Positions 46,640-56,382 of a stretch of 64,000 nt of DNA are shown in pieces; within the stretch, counting starts at the first letter, position 1; every line of letters starts with the position of its first letter. The notes beneath the pieces are model-generated. The model did not search any database. It had not been told where the DNA came from and worked only from the letters and a program-made list of their open reading frames with translations. Source of the DNA: Chrysophaeum taylorii (Eukaryota > Sar > Pelagophyceae > Pelagomonadales > Pelagomonadaceae); the NCBI GenBank assembly GCA_029834535.1, contig JAQMWT010000055.1:62001-126000 (forward strand). Direction: 5' to 3'. A program made the translations under genes and the position numbers.

Positions 46640-48130
46640 TCATCGTTCGTTCGAGGTAGCAACGGGGGGGGCGTTTAGCGTCGCCATTGGTAGTTCCTGC
46701 GAAGAGGGAGGAAGAGGGTATTTAAGATTGTCGGAGGTCGCGTCGGCCGGATTGGTTGGTTGGGGGCGGTTGCGACGACGCCATCGTGGGAAAAAGAAGG
46801 CGTCGATGCCGGTACGTTGAGATGATGCGCGATCGGAGGAGGATTGGTCGGCGTCTCGGGCGCCGACGAGGACGTCGAGCTCGCGACGGGAGAAGAGGCC
46901 GTCGATGTCGGGCCCGCGGGTATAGTTGAGAGCGAGCCAGTTGTCGTGGCGGTCTCTGAGAGCGCGCATGTAGCCCGTCATGGCGTGCGCCGCGACGGCG
47001 CCCGGAGGCGGCGGGCGTTCGCAGACGTATTCGGGCGCGGCAAAATGTCCGCCGCCGCCAAACGGACGAGTGACCCGAGTGACCAGGTCCGAGTCGCACT
47101 GGGGGGGCTGAGAAATCGCGACGAATCTGTGATAGTTCGTGCGGATCCATCGGTCCCGATGCCGGCGGCGCGCGGCGTAGAAGGTGGCGTCGCCGTACTC
47201 TGGTTCGCCAAAGGTATAGACGGCGACGGCGGGCGTTGGCGGCAGGCGCATAGCTAGCTGGAACGCGAGGACGCCGCCGAGCGAGTGTCCGGCGATGAGG
47301 ACGCGGCGGCCCCGTTTCAGAGCGCCGTGCAGGAAGCGACTCAGGCAGGCGGCGAGGTTGTTGCTCGTGGTCGGCATGCCGTCGAAGAAGGCGTCGACGT
47401 GCGCGTCGTGGCGGTCGAGCTCGGCGACCTTTCCGCGGTCGACGCGCTCGAACGCGCGGCGCATGCCGTGGAGCGTGCGACCCTCTTCGTCGCGCGTGAG
47501 CGGTTGAACGTTGGTCACGGCGTGTCTCGCATCTGTTGATCCGCGAAAGGCAACCGCTATAGTCCCGTCTCCCGGATTCGTCGCGACGAGCGCGTTCGTC
47601 GAGTGCCATCTCGTCGACGCGGGACCGTTCTCGTACCAGCTGTGGAGCCACCACGCGAGGCGCCACACGCGGTGCCCGGGCGCGTCGCAGTGCTTCGCGC
47701 CGCCGCCGCCGCCGCGCGTGTAGTTGACGAGCCGAGGCCACCGGCTGCCTGGCGGTTGGACGACCCGTCGCGTCGCGCGCCACGCACACCTCGACCACCG
47801 CGACCCCTCCAATGCAAAATGGCGCCACCGCGACCACCGCCGCGCCGTGCTCCTCACCGACGCGTTCACCTCGAACAACCTCGGCACACCGTTCACACGC
47901 TCCCACGGCTCGTACGCGAGCGCGGCTAAAGCGGCCATTGCGAACGCTTCGAGCGACCCCCACGCTCCCCGTTCCTTGCCCTTGCTCGCGCACTGCCTGC
48001 ACTCCATGCTCTGCATCCCCTCCGGAACGCGTTTCCGCCGCCCGAACTGCCCGCCTGTCAACCGCCACAACAGCGCCAACACCAAAGCCCCTCGGACCAT
48101 CAGCAACAACAATAAGGCTTTGTGACCCAC
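46640..48130 (-). CDS. class 3 lipase-like alpha/beta hydrolase, secreted or membrane anchored
   Basis: 496 residues. A hydrophobic N-terminus (ALLLLLMVRGALVLALLW) is a signal peptide or anchor. The central domain matches the lipase_3 (fungal triacylglycerol lipase) fold: TIAVAFRGSTDARHAVTNVQ corresponds to the oxyanion-strand region, and LIAGHSLGGVLAFQLAM carries the nucleophile serine in GHSLGG (near residue 280). VAVYTFGEPEYGD is the strand with the usual catalytic Asp neighbourhood further on, and a His in AAHAMTGYMRAL (~405) is a plausible third member of the triad. It would hydrolyse acyl lipids. Residues 85-130 are unusually Arg/Trp-rich. The C-terminal ~60 residues are disordered. It is divergent from the F-box-like gene, with 150 bases between starts. 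Confidence 0.85.
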   Translation of the reverse strand: MGHKALLLLLMVRGALVLALLWRLTGGQFGRRKRVPEGMQSMECRQCASKGKERGAWGSLEAFAMAALAALAYEPWERVNGVPRLFEVNASVRSTARRWSRWRHFALEGSRWSRCAWRATRRVVQPPGSRWPRLVNYTRGGGGGAKHCDAPGHRVWRLAWWLHSWYENGPASTRWHSTNALVATNPGDGTIAVAFRGSTDARHAVTNVQPLTRDEEGRTLHGMRRAFERVDRGKVAELDRHDAHVDAFFDGMPTTSNNLAACLSRFLHGALKRGRRVLIAGHSLGGVLAFQLAMRLPPTPAVAVYTFGEPEYGDATFYAARRRHRDRWIRTNYHRFVAISQPPQCDSDLVTRVTRPFGGGGHFAAPEYVCERPPPPGAVAAHAMTGYMRALRDRHDNWLALNYTRGPDIDGLFSRRELDVLVGARDADQSSSDRASSQRTGIDAFFFPRWRRRNRPQPTNPADATSDNLKYPLPPSSQELPMATLNAPPVATSNER

Positions 48131-48280
48131 GCAACGAGGATTAGGGTTAAGTTTTAACTGCCTTCCTAAACTCGCACCCCCCCTTCTTCAGCACCTAAAT
48201 CAATCGAGGCGAGGGTTTTGTATTTTCTGATTTTTGAAACGGCCGAAAAGGGTAGGAGGGTTCGCGTCAGCGTTTGGGCG

Positions 48281-49084
48281 ATGAAAGAGCGTCGTCGTCC
48301 CTTGGCAGCAGCGATAAGGCCAACGCGCGCCGAGCGACGGTTCCAGCGGGGCGAGATCATTCGGGTCCAAAGGCCTCGCGACGGCAGGCTGAAGAGTGCC
48401 GCGTACGTCGAAGCCTTCGACGCAAAGCGCGACGTGGTGTCGGTGCTGTTTCCGTCTGGCGAGGGCCGCGAGTTGTCAGCGACGTGGTGCATCACGCCCG
48501 ACGCGCCGGTCTTGCCGGCCCACTTGCCCCGGGATGTGCTCTCATGCGTCGCGGGCTACCTCTCGGTGAAGCGCACGGGTCGCGCGGCTTGTGCGTGCGC
48601 TGCCTGGCGACGGGTCTTGGGGGTAGCCGACGCTGCCGACCACTGGCGCTCTCGCCTCCTAAAGCGCTGGCCGCCGCCCGTGCCCGAGGCGAGGCCAACC
48701 GATGATGCCGTCGACTGGCTCGGTTGCTACCGCGAGCGCCTTCTAGCTGAGCGCCGGACGCAGGCTCGGCTCCGGAACGACAGTACCGCCAGGCGAGGAT
48801 TTTCGCACCGTCTCTGCTCCTGGCCGCTTTGCCTCGACATCATCGACAGCCGCAAAAAAGCCCTGCACCACCACCGCTTGCACCCTGGCTGTTGGAATAG
48901 CGTCACTCCCGGAGACGTTGCCTGGCTTAAGAACGCGATGAAGCGCCTGAGCAACAAGAAGCGCAACCTCAGGGCGGCAGACCGAAACCACCCTGCTCTT
49001 CGCCAGCTCAGAGATGAACACCGCAACTGCCGTGCGCTCATCTTCTTCTTACGTAGAGATCTCATAAAGCAAACTTCCTCCTGA
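48281..49084 (+). CDS. F-box-like protein
   Basis: 267 residues from the ATG at 48281; an upstream in-frame ATG at 48218 is less likely because it adds an unrelated hydrophobic stretch. Residues ~80-115 (LPRDVLSCVAGYLSVKRTGR then AACACAAWRRVL) fit the F-box pattern of a leading LP, a helix, and the closing W. Before it is a small beta-rich segment (RRFQRGEIIRVQRPRDGRLK ... VVSVLFPSG), reminiscent of a Tudor/KOW module. The C-terminal part is basic and helical with Cys and His (LCSWPLCLDII, HHHRLHPGCW). If the F-box is real it would link substrates to an SCF ubiquitin ligase. Assignment rests on a weak, short motif. Confidence 0.55.
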   Translation: MKERRRPLAAAIRPTRAERRFQRGEIIRVQRPRDGRLKSAAYVEAFDAKRDVVSVLFPSGEGRELSATWCITPDAPVLPAHLPRDVLSCVAGYLSVKRTGRAACACAAWRRVLGVADAADHWRSRLLKRWPPPVPEARPTDDAVDWLGCYRERLLAERRTQARLRNDSTARRGFSHRLCSWPLCLDIIDSRKKALHHHRLHPGCWNSVTPGDVAWLKNAMKRLSNKKRNLRAADRNHPALRQLRDEHRNCRALIFFLRRDLIKQTSS

Positions 49085-49486
49085 CCGTGTCGACGATTTG
49101 CTTTGCTGTCAGCAGGGCCGTCTTGTCTTCGATGATGAGATCGCGACTGTGGCTCCACTGGTTCTCGTGGTCAAGAATGCGCCCTTATTACTTCGGCGGT
49201 CCCGACGGCGACGACGACGACCCGAGCCATGCGAATTTCTGGCCCGCCTGCTTCTTCAACCAGCTGGGCCGGATTCATACCTCCCGCAATTCTAGATCTT
49301 CGAGGTTGGGAGGCGCTGCTTACCACAACGAACGAACGATAAGGGAAATATCAACAATAATTAAGGAGCGCCCGCAAGAAAGTGCAGAATCCCAAGCTAG
49401 GACAATGGCAACAGCCAATTAAGTGCCCGCACTAACCCCTCCGCATATTTACTTGATGCAATGAGGGGTTCCCAGGATCCCGCCCG
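49085..49486. other. intergenic region
   Basis: About 400 bases between the F-box-like gene and the miniature transposon. An ORF at 49087-49422 (plus) has no recognisable feature. Nothing else is identified. Confidence 0.5.
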
Positions 49487-49745
49487 TAGGGTCGGATAAG
49501 AAAACGAGACTAGCCCGCGCCGCAACGACGGGTCCTACAACGCGTGGGCTTTTTCCTTTTTTTGCGTGAGGGGACGAAAGGATGCCGACTTCACTATGGG
49601 GACTAGTTCCATCGCGACGATCTCGCAGCGTGGCGGCACATACTGCTTGAGTACAAATGAACATAGCTCAGCGATCCGTTGAGTATGTCTTAGTACAAAC
49701 TGAAACATAGTTAACGGCTCGTACGAACTTTCTTATCCGACCCTA
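49487..49745. mobile_element. 259-bp non-autonomous (MITE-like) relative of the 4.7-kb transposon
   Basis: Perfect 17-base terminal inverted repeats, TAGGGTCGGATAAGAAA (49487-49503) and TTTCTTATCCGACCCTA (49729-49745), are flanked by identical CCGCCCG heptamers (49480-49486 and 49746-49752). The termini match the element at 9052-13735, and the 7-bp duplication is the same length. Subterminal similarity is limited to short blocks: CCCGCGCCG about 27 bases in on the left, and GAAACATAG near the right end. It has no coding capacity. It is therefore a likely passenger mobilised by the same transposase. Confidence 0.93.
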
Positions 49746-49840
49746 CCGCCCGGAGCAGGCTTCTTGCGCTGCAGGCGAGAAAGAGAAAGGCGTCACTTTC
49801 AGATGTCTTAACTTATGTTAGACTTAAGACACGCACATTC

Positions 49841-49886
49841 TTCATGCTCCCCACACACACCCCCCTCTTAGCAGTCGACATTTGAA
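49841..49886 (+). repeat. dispersed motif, copy 6
   Basis: TTCATGCTCCCCACACACAC through CTCTTAGCAGTCGACATTTGAA, nearly identical to 6421-6466 although 43 kb away. Confidence 0.85.
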
Positions 49887-50825
49887 CACACAGCTTTTCC
49901 AGCTTTTCTAGTCTGAATTTCTACAACTTGTACAAAAAAAAACAAATTCTGTTTTTGTTGGTACTGATGTCATTTTCGAATCATTCGACTCATAATAATA
50001 ATATTAATAATAATAATATTATCGAGCCGAAAGAAATGACGCCTGTAGCGGTAAAACGGGGACCCTCCCCCCCCCACCGGATGAGCCATTTGTCCCTCCC
50101 TTGTTGTTTCCGAGTCCGCTCGAATTGACGTCGGTTAAAATGCCGCGGTTCAACCGAGTGAACCGTCGCGAAGCATCGCAAGCTGCACTCCGCCGACGGA
50201 GGTCCACGCGTATCGCGCCCAGTGCGACAGACAGCCCACAGAAACGGTTTTTTCCGTCCCCTGCCCAATACGGCACGAAGACCTCCGCGATAGCTCCACC
50301 ACGTGTCAAAATATTAATCCTCCAAACGCGCAAAGCGCGCGCCTGGAACACACGCACGCGACGAGCATGTACCGAGATAAAAGCTACACGAGTCCTTTTG
50401 TTCACTCGCCGAGTGGGAGGGAGTATTATCTTATACATATCTTGCTCACTCACTGGGTGGGAGTATGATCCTCGGTAATTACGATCATGCCTGCCGGAAC
50501 CAGCCTTGCTCGCCCCCCTCCCCACATGTCTGCGATGCCCAGATGTTCCTTGCAATCGGGGATGCGAAGAGGCGGCGCAGAATGAAATAATATTGGGATG
50601 GCGGTGGCCACGAGTATGGCCGTGTCCCCTCCGGCTCGCCCTCGCTCACTTGCAGGTGTTCAATAGAGGTGAGTTGACTGTCGTCATTGGCCCGCACAGA
50701 CTAGACGCCACCCGGGGGGACGCTACCTTCCGCGAAGTAGTGTTGAATGTTCGGACTTTAGGATACATGCTGTAGATTCAGAAATATGTTTGAAAATAGT
50801 AGGTAGCAAACTACTGACCACTTGC

Positions 50826-50885
<60 letters not shown>
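50826..50885. repeat. (GTT)n microsatellite, about 20 units
   Basis: Uninterrupted GTT/TTG repeat; on the minus strand it produces an artefactual poly-asparagine ORF. Confidence 0.95.
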
Positions 50886-51257
50886 GGCGGTAGAACACTT
50901 TCCCTTCATTGGCCACCGGAGCGAGGCGGCTTTTGCGACAAGGTTCCCAGCCGGTGTCCGAACTGCTTGATCGAGGAGCCATCACTTAGGATATCCACGT
51001 TCTATTGAGTTGTGGCTTCCGGTATCCACTTGTTTTGATCGTGGGCTCCACGTCCTCGTGGTGTACAACGAAGTTGCCGATGGAGTTGCGCGACAGAGAA
51101 TCCGGACTCTGCATGACGGTCGATTTGCCGGGCAAGTTCTCCAACTCTCGATTGAAGGTGATTGGGACCGCGAACTGAGGGCTCGTGTCTCTGCGCGAAG
51201 TGTGTGACGCCGTGCACTTGCCAATGGTGCGAGCAGATCGGGCGACGCTGCTCAAAC

Positions 51258-51971
51258 ATGCAGTCGCACATGCTACGGGGAAGGCAGTGTTCAACGTGCT
51301 TCGCCTCGGGATGCAGGGGAAAGCGAGCGAAGCGGATGCGGACCAAGCTACGTCTCGGCGACGGCGAAGCCCGGGTGATGCGCGAGACTGTCAGCGCCGG
51401 TTTTCTGAGCAACAACCACCGGACGCTTCTCCACAAGGAGCCGTGTAATCGTGAGGAGATGGTCTCGTTATTACAACAGTGCTCGCCAGCAGTGGCCTGG
51501 CTCAACGTGGAGACGGGCGCGAAGAGCAACGCCCCCGCGAAAGACGCGTACGTTGTCGCGGAGGTGACGGGCGCCGTTGTCAAGCGCATGGCGACTGTGC
51601 TACTGATTACCGGGGTGTCTGCCCAAATGTTCATGCATCAGCTCCAAGACGAGGCCGTTGTTGGCCTCGTCTCCATGAGCTCGGGTCCCGTCGCTGGAAA
51701 TGAGCGCCTCCCCGACGGCGACAAGCTCATCATCTCGCTCGCAGGCACCAAGCTCATCGCATCGGCCCCTCGGGACGCATGCGGCAACCTCGGTACCGAG
51801 AGTCTCTTCAAGTACCAGAGCAGCCGCGAGCTGCCTGCCGCCAAGGTCAACTATCTCGAACGCGGCGACTGGCTCCATTTGCCCGCGGACCTGCGCTACG
51901 AGGTGAAGAACTTTGGCGAACAAATCTCCGTCTGCTACTCCCTCGAGACGCGCATTCACCTCGAGTGGTAA
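51258..51971 (+). CDS. cupin/JmjC-like protein (5' end uncertain)
   Basis: 237 residues from the ATG at 51258; the open frame extends further upstream only from a TTG, so the true start or an upstream exon is unresolved. The C-terminal half has the strand pattern of cupin_4/JmjC-like 2-oxoglutarate oxygenases: DKLIISLAGTKLIASAP resembles the 'fllQl.GrK.W.l..P' strand, and LERGDWLHLPADLRYEV resembles the 'L.pGD.lyiP.gw.H' strand, followed by ISVCYSLETRIHLEW. The terminal His expected in the second motif is replaced here by Tyr-Glu, and a clear HxD metal motif was not found (HQLQDE near residue 135 is the nearest), so catalytic activity is doubtful. The first ~60 residues are Cys/Arg-rich and less convincing. 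Confidence 0.45.
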   Translation: MQSHMLRGRQCSTCFASGCRGKRAKRMRTKLRLGDGEARVMRETVSAGFLSNNHRTLLHKEPCNREEMVSLLQQCSPAVAWLNVETGAKSNAPAKDAYVVAEVTGAVVKRMATVLLITGVSAQMFMHQLQDEAVVGLVSMSSGPVAGNERLPDGDKLIISLAGTKLIASAPRDACGNLGTESLFKYQSSRELPAAKVNYLERGDWLHLPADLRYEVKNFGEQISVCYSLETRIHLEW

Positions 51972-52210
51972 TGGTCCGCGCATCGCGAACTCGCGCGTCG
52001 ACACCTGGCCTACACGAGCGCGCGCTCTCAAACGAACGAGTTTCGGGATCGACACAAAATGGGAACCATCCCGTACGTCGTAGCGCGAGGCTAGTAGTGC
52101 GAGGAACGGTGGGGAAGAAGTCTTTCTTCTAAAAAGCGAAGGAGGAGTTCAAAGATGATACGGGGCCGCGATTTTGCAGGGAGGGCACGGGCACGCATAG
52201 GGTACTGTTT

Positions 52211-53207
52211 CTAGAGCACTTGGATAGTCTGGGTTCCCGCCCACGTCGAGCCCGGCGAGACCCGAATAGGTCCGCTACCTTCGCGAGTGATAGCAGGCTC
52301 GACGCAAATCATGTGGTTGTAGCCGTCGTCGTCGAAATCGGGCCCCTTGGTACCCTTTTTTCCGGCGACCCACGGGTTGAAGACGATCGTGTCGGGGAAC
52401 CCGGACTGGGCGATGCTGTAGGTTTCGCCGCTCGCTGCGTGCTGCAGGGTGAGAGGCGACCGCTCGCCGCCGGCGCGATAAATGCGATCGACGAAGCCCT
52501 CGGCTCTCTGCCCGAGCACGTCACCGCTGCTGTGGGACGCAGCCTCGACTCTGATCGCATCGTTCACCTCGTCGCGATCGCGGCCAGCCACTTTGTCGAA
52601 GTACTCGAGACCCGACCTGGGACTGGGAGTCAATTTCGACAACCAAAGGAGTCTCGCACAATCCATGGAGCGTGACGTTGCGAACATCATCGAGCAGCAA
52701 GTAGGTGTGGAGACACGCGGTGAAGTCAAAGGGCGCGCTGCCGAGATTGGCGACCTGCAACTCGAGCTCGAGCCGCCGTACGCCGAGGCGGACCGTGTAG
52801 CGGAGCTCAAAGTCCCCCACCCAGCCTTGCGTGTCGGCGATCGCGCTTCGAGCGAGAACAAATCGTGCCTCGACGAGCGTTCCGTCGAGGTTCGCTTTCC
52901 TGTCCGCGAGACGCCAACGTGCCGTTCGCGCAAAGCCGTGGAGCGTCAGCGGGCCCTGATCTGCGAATTGCGGGAAGGCAATCGGAACGCCGCCTCGAAT
53001 CGGCGCGCTCCCATCCCTTGCCGACAGGCTGCTCATCCACAGCCGGTCTCGCGCTCCCGTGCGCCAGGAAATGACTGTTGCTCCGAACAGCGCGACGCGC
53101 GCGCTCTGACCTCCGAGAACAAGTTCGACCACTGGTTCGACGCTCTCCTCGAACAGAGTTTCCACCGACGCCCCACACATCGCTAACTCACCAGTCATCG
53201 CCGACAT
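52211..53207 (-). CDS. glucose-6-phosphate 1-epimerase (YeaD-like aldose epimerase), two exons
   Basis: Exon 1 53207-52660 and exon 2 52616-52211 are separated by a 43-nt GT-AG intron (52617-52659). The join gives 317 residues, normal for the family, and restores the conserved GLSGLEYFDK segment, whereas reading through gives a false C-terminus. The enzyme interconverts alpha and beta anomers of hexose 6-phosphates. Motifs: RGGVPIAFPQF, the catalytic-histidine region LHGFARTARW, FTACLHTYLLLDD (second His), then FPDTIVFNPW and YNHMICVEPA, the last carrying the family's catalytic glutamate. No targeting signal is visible, so it is probably cytosolic. It lies convergently or tandemly among unrelated metabolic genes. 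Confidence 0.92.
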
Positions 53208-53465
53208 CGCGCCGCGTTATAATTCGCGTGTTCTGACCGGCGTAAGTAAGTAATGTATGTAACCACGGGGTTTTTTTATTATTATATGAGGCTTCATCAG
53301 GGCAGAGAAGTGAGAGACGACTAAACGCCGCGACTCGGACCTTTTTGTTTCGGGAGACGCTGTGGTGGTCCGGCAGGCACTGCTATATTCACAAATCGAG
53401 CATGCAAGAGTAGGTAGTCGGACAATATGGTCCGTCCGCAGAGTGAAGGAAGGTCCAACTGGATT

Positions 53466-54719
53466 TCAGTAGCCCGTTTGGAGGTCGACGCGACCGAGGG
53501 GCGGGGTGGCGAGTCCAGTCGCGAAATCATCGAGGCGCGCGGCACGATTGAGCGCGGCGGCGATCGCGTCCATGCGCCTTTCTTCGGCTGCATCGAGCCC
53601 GACTGCGCCTCCGCGGTGCGGGGACAAGAGGGTGCAGTGGTGGGGCAGGAGGGTGGCAACGTTTTTGTTCTTCGAATTAGAGACGCCGTTGTTCGCGTCG
53701 TTCGTCGTCCACGGAGCGCAGTCGGCGGCGTGGGCCCAGTCGCCCGGGTAGTGCCACCAGACGTCGGAGGCGTAGCAGGCGATGTCGCCGCGCTGGAGCG
53801 CGTTGAAGACGGCCTGCTCGTCGACGATGGGTCCGCGCGCGACGTTGACGCAGACGGCGTCCGAGGGCATCGCCCGGAACTCGTTCTCGCCGAAGAGGCC
53901 GCGGGTCTGGGCGTTGAGCGGCAGACACAAAACGACGAGCTTAGCCGAGCCAAGGAGGGTCGCGAGATCCGCAGCGGGGTGGACATCGATGTTTGCGGCG
54001 ACGGCGCCGACGCGGACTTCTCGCGTTCGCGCCGTCGTCGCCGTCTGCGAGGTCGCGTGGACGTCGCAGCCCATCGCGCTCAGCGCGAGGGCGACGCGCG
54101 AGCCGACGGCGCCGAGGCCGACGACGAGGACGCGCGCGCCATCGAAAATGAGCTGCGGAATGACGGGGAGTGGCGTCGGCGCGCCGTCCACCTTAAGGCC
54201 TCTGCCGCGCCAGTCGTTCGCGCGGAGCTGCTGGTCGCCCTCGGCGAGGCGCTTGGCGGCGGCGAGCGCGAGCGCGATGGCCATCTCGGCCGTCGAGGGG
54301 GCGTTGTGGTGCGAGTTCACCACAACGATCGGCTTGGCCCCTCTTCGACGTTCGTTCGACCGCGAGAGCGCCTCTCGAATTTTCGGATGAATGCCAGCGT
54401 ACGGGACGATCACGCCGCCGAGTGCCTCGAGCCTCCCGAGTTTCTTCGCGTCCCCGAACGCCTTGACCTCGCCGCACACCAACACGGCCGTCTCCCGCGG
54501 GACCTCTTCAAGGCTTCCGACAACACGCAGAGACCACCCCGTCCCCGCGATCTGCCGCCGGAGCCTTTCGATGCTTGCCTGCGCGGGGGCCAACGAAGAA
54601 ACCCAGCAGCACAACCGCGCCTTCTTCTTCCGCCGCGTCGCGCACAAATAAAAATAATACAAGGCGGCCGTCCCGGCGACGGCCCCAATCGCTGCTGCCC
54701 GAAACATCTTTGAGGGCAT
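53466..54719 (-). CDS. D-isomer-specific 2-hydroxyacid dehydrogenase with N-terminal membrane anchor
   Basis: 417 residues. After a hydrophobic N-terminal helix (AAAIGAVAGTAALYYFYL) followed by RRKKK, the protein shows the two-domain 2-hydroxyacid dehydrogenase fold. The NAD-binding motif is LVVGLGAVGSRVALAL (~residue 200). Catalytic residues are the Arg in VNVARGPIVDE, an acidic residue in the following ASDVWWHYPGDW region, and the His in LLSPHRGGAVG. It would reduce or oxidise a 2-oxo/2-hydroxy acid with NAD(P)H; the exact substrate is unclear. The VWWHYP feature recalls formate dehydrogenase-like and related poorly characterised members rather than phosphoglycerate dehydrogenase. The N-terminal Cys-rich hydrophobic leader is unusual for the family and could be an organelle signal or an anchor. 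Confidence 0.9.
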   Translation of the reverse strand: MPSKMFRAAAIGAVAGTAALYYFYLCATRRKKKARLCCWVSSLAPAQASIERLRRQIAGTGWSLRVVGSLEEVPRETAVLVCGEVKAFGDAKKLGRLEALGGVIVPYAGIHPKIREALSRSNERRRGAKPIVVVNSHHNAPSTAEMAIALALAAAKRLAEGDQQLRANDWRGRGLKVDGAPTPLPVIPQLIFDGARVLVVGLGAVGSRVALALSAMGCDVHATSQTATTARTREVRVGAVAANIDVHPAADLATLLGSAKLVVLCLPLNAQTRGLFGENEFRAMPSDAVCVNVARGPIVDEQAVFNALQRGDIACYASDVWWHYPGDWAHAADCAPWTTNDANNGVSNSKNKNVATLLPHHCTLLSPHRGGAVGLDAAEERRMDAIAAALNRAARLDDFATGLATPPLGRVDLQTGY

Positions 54720-55043
54720 ACCTTTATTCCACGTACCCCGGAAACCTTGTTTCCAGAAAACCCTGCGGAGGCTTCTTCTTTCTTCGGAGGCTTCTTATTT
54801 CTTCGCCTGCGCTGCCCCGCAGCTCGGCGATAAGAAATATACGTCGGCAGTGGATCCAGGCATCTCTCAAGTCTTCTCCCCCGCCCCGAGCGGGATACCC
54901 CCGACTTTCAAGCATCCCTCACGTCTCCACACAACCCCCCAAGGCCGCGCTCGCCCCCCTCTTCTTAGAAGTCTATTTTTTTTACCCCCGACCTGCCTAG
55001 GTACACAAAGGGTCGGTATTCTAATCGACGCCGCCGCCACGTG

Positions 55044-55110
<67 letters not shown>

Positions 55111-55731
55111 AGGTCGACGACGGCTGCTAATAAGAGAGGAGGGAGTGCAAACGCGAGCACGCGAGAGGTTTAGTGGTTTGAGGGTAAAACGGAATCTTTG
55201 GACAATCACCACACTACAATATTATTGAGCATCAACAGCTCCTTCCCCACGGCTTCGAAGACGAAATGCAGCTCCCGGGGGCAAAGTCGGCCTCGAGGAC
55301 GCCGTCGCGCGGCGATGTTCGTCTCAGTGGTCACGTCGCCTACGACGGCTGATCCCGTGCCGCGAGACAACAACGGCCATGCTCCGAATGACTGATTGAT
55401 CGATAGATCAAGCCAGCCCATTCTCAACGATATGAAGTTCGAGGCCGGGATTTGCGCGAACACGCCCGTCGCAATCGAGGAGCACGGCTAGCACCCATTC
55501 CCGATCGAATCATACAGTACCGTCTTGACCTAGAGTCGCGCCTGACTACCAAGGCGACTCTAGATTCGAAGACGCTGTGGAGTCTCTGGGCGGCTTGCGA
55601 TGCTAAAATTTTGTAAGCGACACACAGCACATCGACCACGGAGAGCGGCGAGGTCGGGCATTCTCGCCAGCGGCCCATTGCTTGATAGCGCAATCAGGCT
55701 CGAAGAAGAAGAAGTAGAACAAGAGGGGATG
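54720..55731. other. 1-kb intergenic region with AAAT microsatellite
   Basis: Holds a long (AAAT)n array (55044-55111) and C-rich sequence at 54930-54975 ending in CCCCCCTCTTCTTAGAAGTC, which loosely resembles the dispersed motif's core. Minus-strand ORFs at 55206-55463 and 55424-55693 lack recognisable features. Confidence 0.5.
55044..55111. repeat. (AAAT)n microsatellite, about 17 units
   Basis: Tandem TAAA/AAAT units without interruption. They generate artefactual tandem YLFI ORFs on the minus strand. Confidence 0.95.
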
Positions 55732-56382
55732 TTATTTTGTCCAAAAATCTGAGCGAGGAAGAGTGGCCCCCTGTGGGCCGAAGAGGAAGCGCTCGAGTTT
55801 GGAAGGTCGCCTCTGCGGCGGTGTATCCCCGCCGCCCCCAAGAAGCGGCGCGGTCTGGCCGCCGACGACGCCACCAGATTCGGCGACGTCGAGGTTGTGG
55901 ATCTCGCCGGTGTCGAGGCACTTGACCGCGAGGATAAAGTCCTCCTCCTCGTCGTCGTCGTCGTCGTCGTCGTGTCTGGATGGCGACACCGAGAGGGACC
56001 GCCGAGTGTTCCTGGTTCTGGCGGAGGATGTGCCGTCCTCGCGCGGACGCGACCAGACGACGGGCGGGACGGGACCATCGCGTGCCTCCAAGGCCACGTC
56101 AGGAGTGGCCGGGGATTCGAAGGTACATTCGACGAGATTATTTTTAATCTTGGGGGGTGGGAGGCTCTTGGCGCGGGTCGTCGACAGCAGCTTTTTTTTC
56201 CACGGTGTGACGACTCTGACCGACGAACCGCGCTCGTCATCGGTCGCCGGCAAGGCACACGCCCCGGGGAGCGTGGTCGTGGTGAAGGTCGTCTCGACGA
56301 GGCCCGGGCGCTCGGCGAAGAAGTCGCTGGTCCGAACGGCTATTTCTCGAACTTTGTTGTCGCTCGGCCTGCGGCGTGCCAT
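55732..56382 (-). CDS. hypothetical protein with acidic run
   Basis: 216 residues from the ATG at 56382, immediately preceded on its strand by an AT-rich TATATATAAT stretch in an otherwise GC-rich sequence. The open frame extends further upstream but then runs antisense through the divergent gene at 56492, so I shorten it. The N-terminus is MARRRPSDNKVREIAVRTSD; the middle has a basic Pro/Lys patch (KSLPPPKIKNNLVECTF); near residue 155 is a run of Asp/Glu followed by DFILAVKCLDTGEIHNLD, which could be a small folded strand pair; the C-terminus is Pro/Gly-rich. No family is recognised. Confidence 0.6.
   Translation of the reverse strand: MARRRPSDNKVREIAVRTSDFFAERPGLVETTFTTTTLPGACALPATDDERGSSVRVVTPWKKKLLSTTRAKSLPPPKIKNNLVECTFESPATPDVALEARDGPVPPVVWSRPREDGTSSARTRNTRRSLSVSPSRHDDDDDDDEEEDFILAVKCLDTGEIHNLDVAESGGVVGGQTAPLLGGGGDTPPQRRPSKLERFLFGPQGATLPRSDFWTK

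Larger units (their letters stand above)
49746..51257. other. intergenic region with dispersed motif, AAT-rich tract and GTT microsatellite
   Basis: About 1.5 kb without a convincing gene. It contains a dispersed motif copy (49841-49886), an AT-rich AAT/ATT tract (~49991-50023) able to form a small palindrome, a near-repeat of GAGTGGGAGGGAGTAT / GGGTGGGAGTATGAT (50412-50470), and a long GTT microsatellite (50826-50885). The minus-strand ORF at 50019-50555 has no recognisable content. Confidence 0.5.

Noticed and set aside
46143-46643. 166-residue minus-strand ORF upstream of the giant gene
   Set aside because: Ser-rich and inconsistent in codon style, no motif, and its end overlaps the lipase stop region only by chance.
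50758-50985. poly-asparagine ORF
   Set aside because: Direct product of the GTT microsatellite at 50826-50885.
54867-55212. ORFs with tandem YLFI repeats
   Set aside because: They are read-throughs of the AAAT microsatellite at 55044-55111; no other coding signal.
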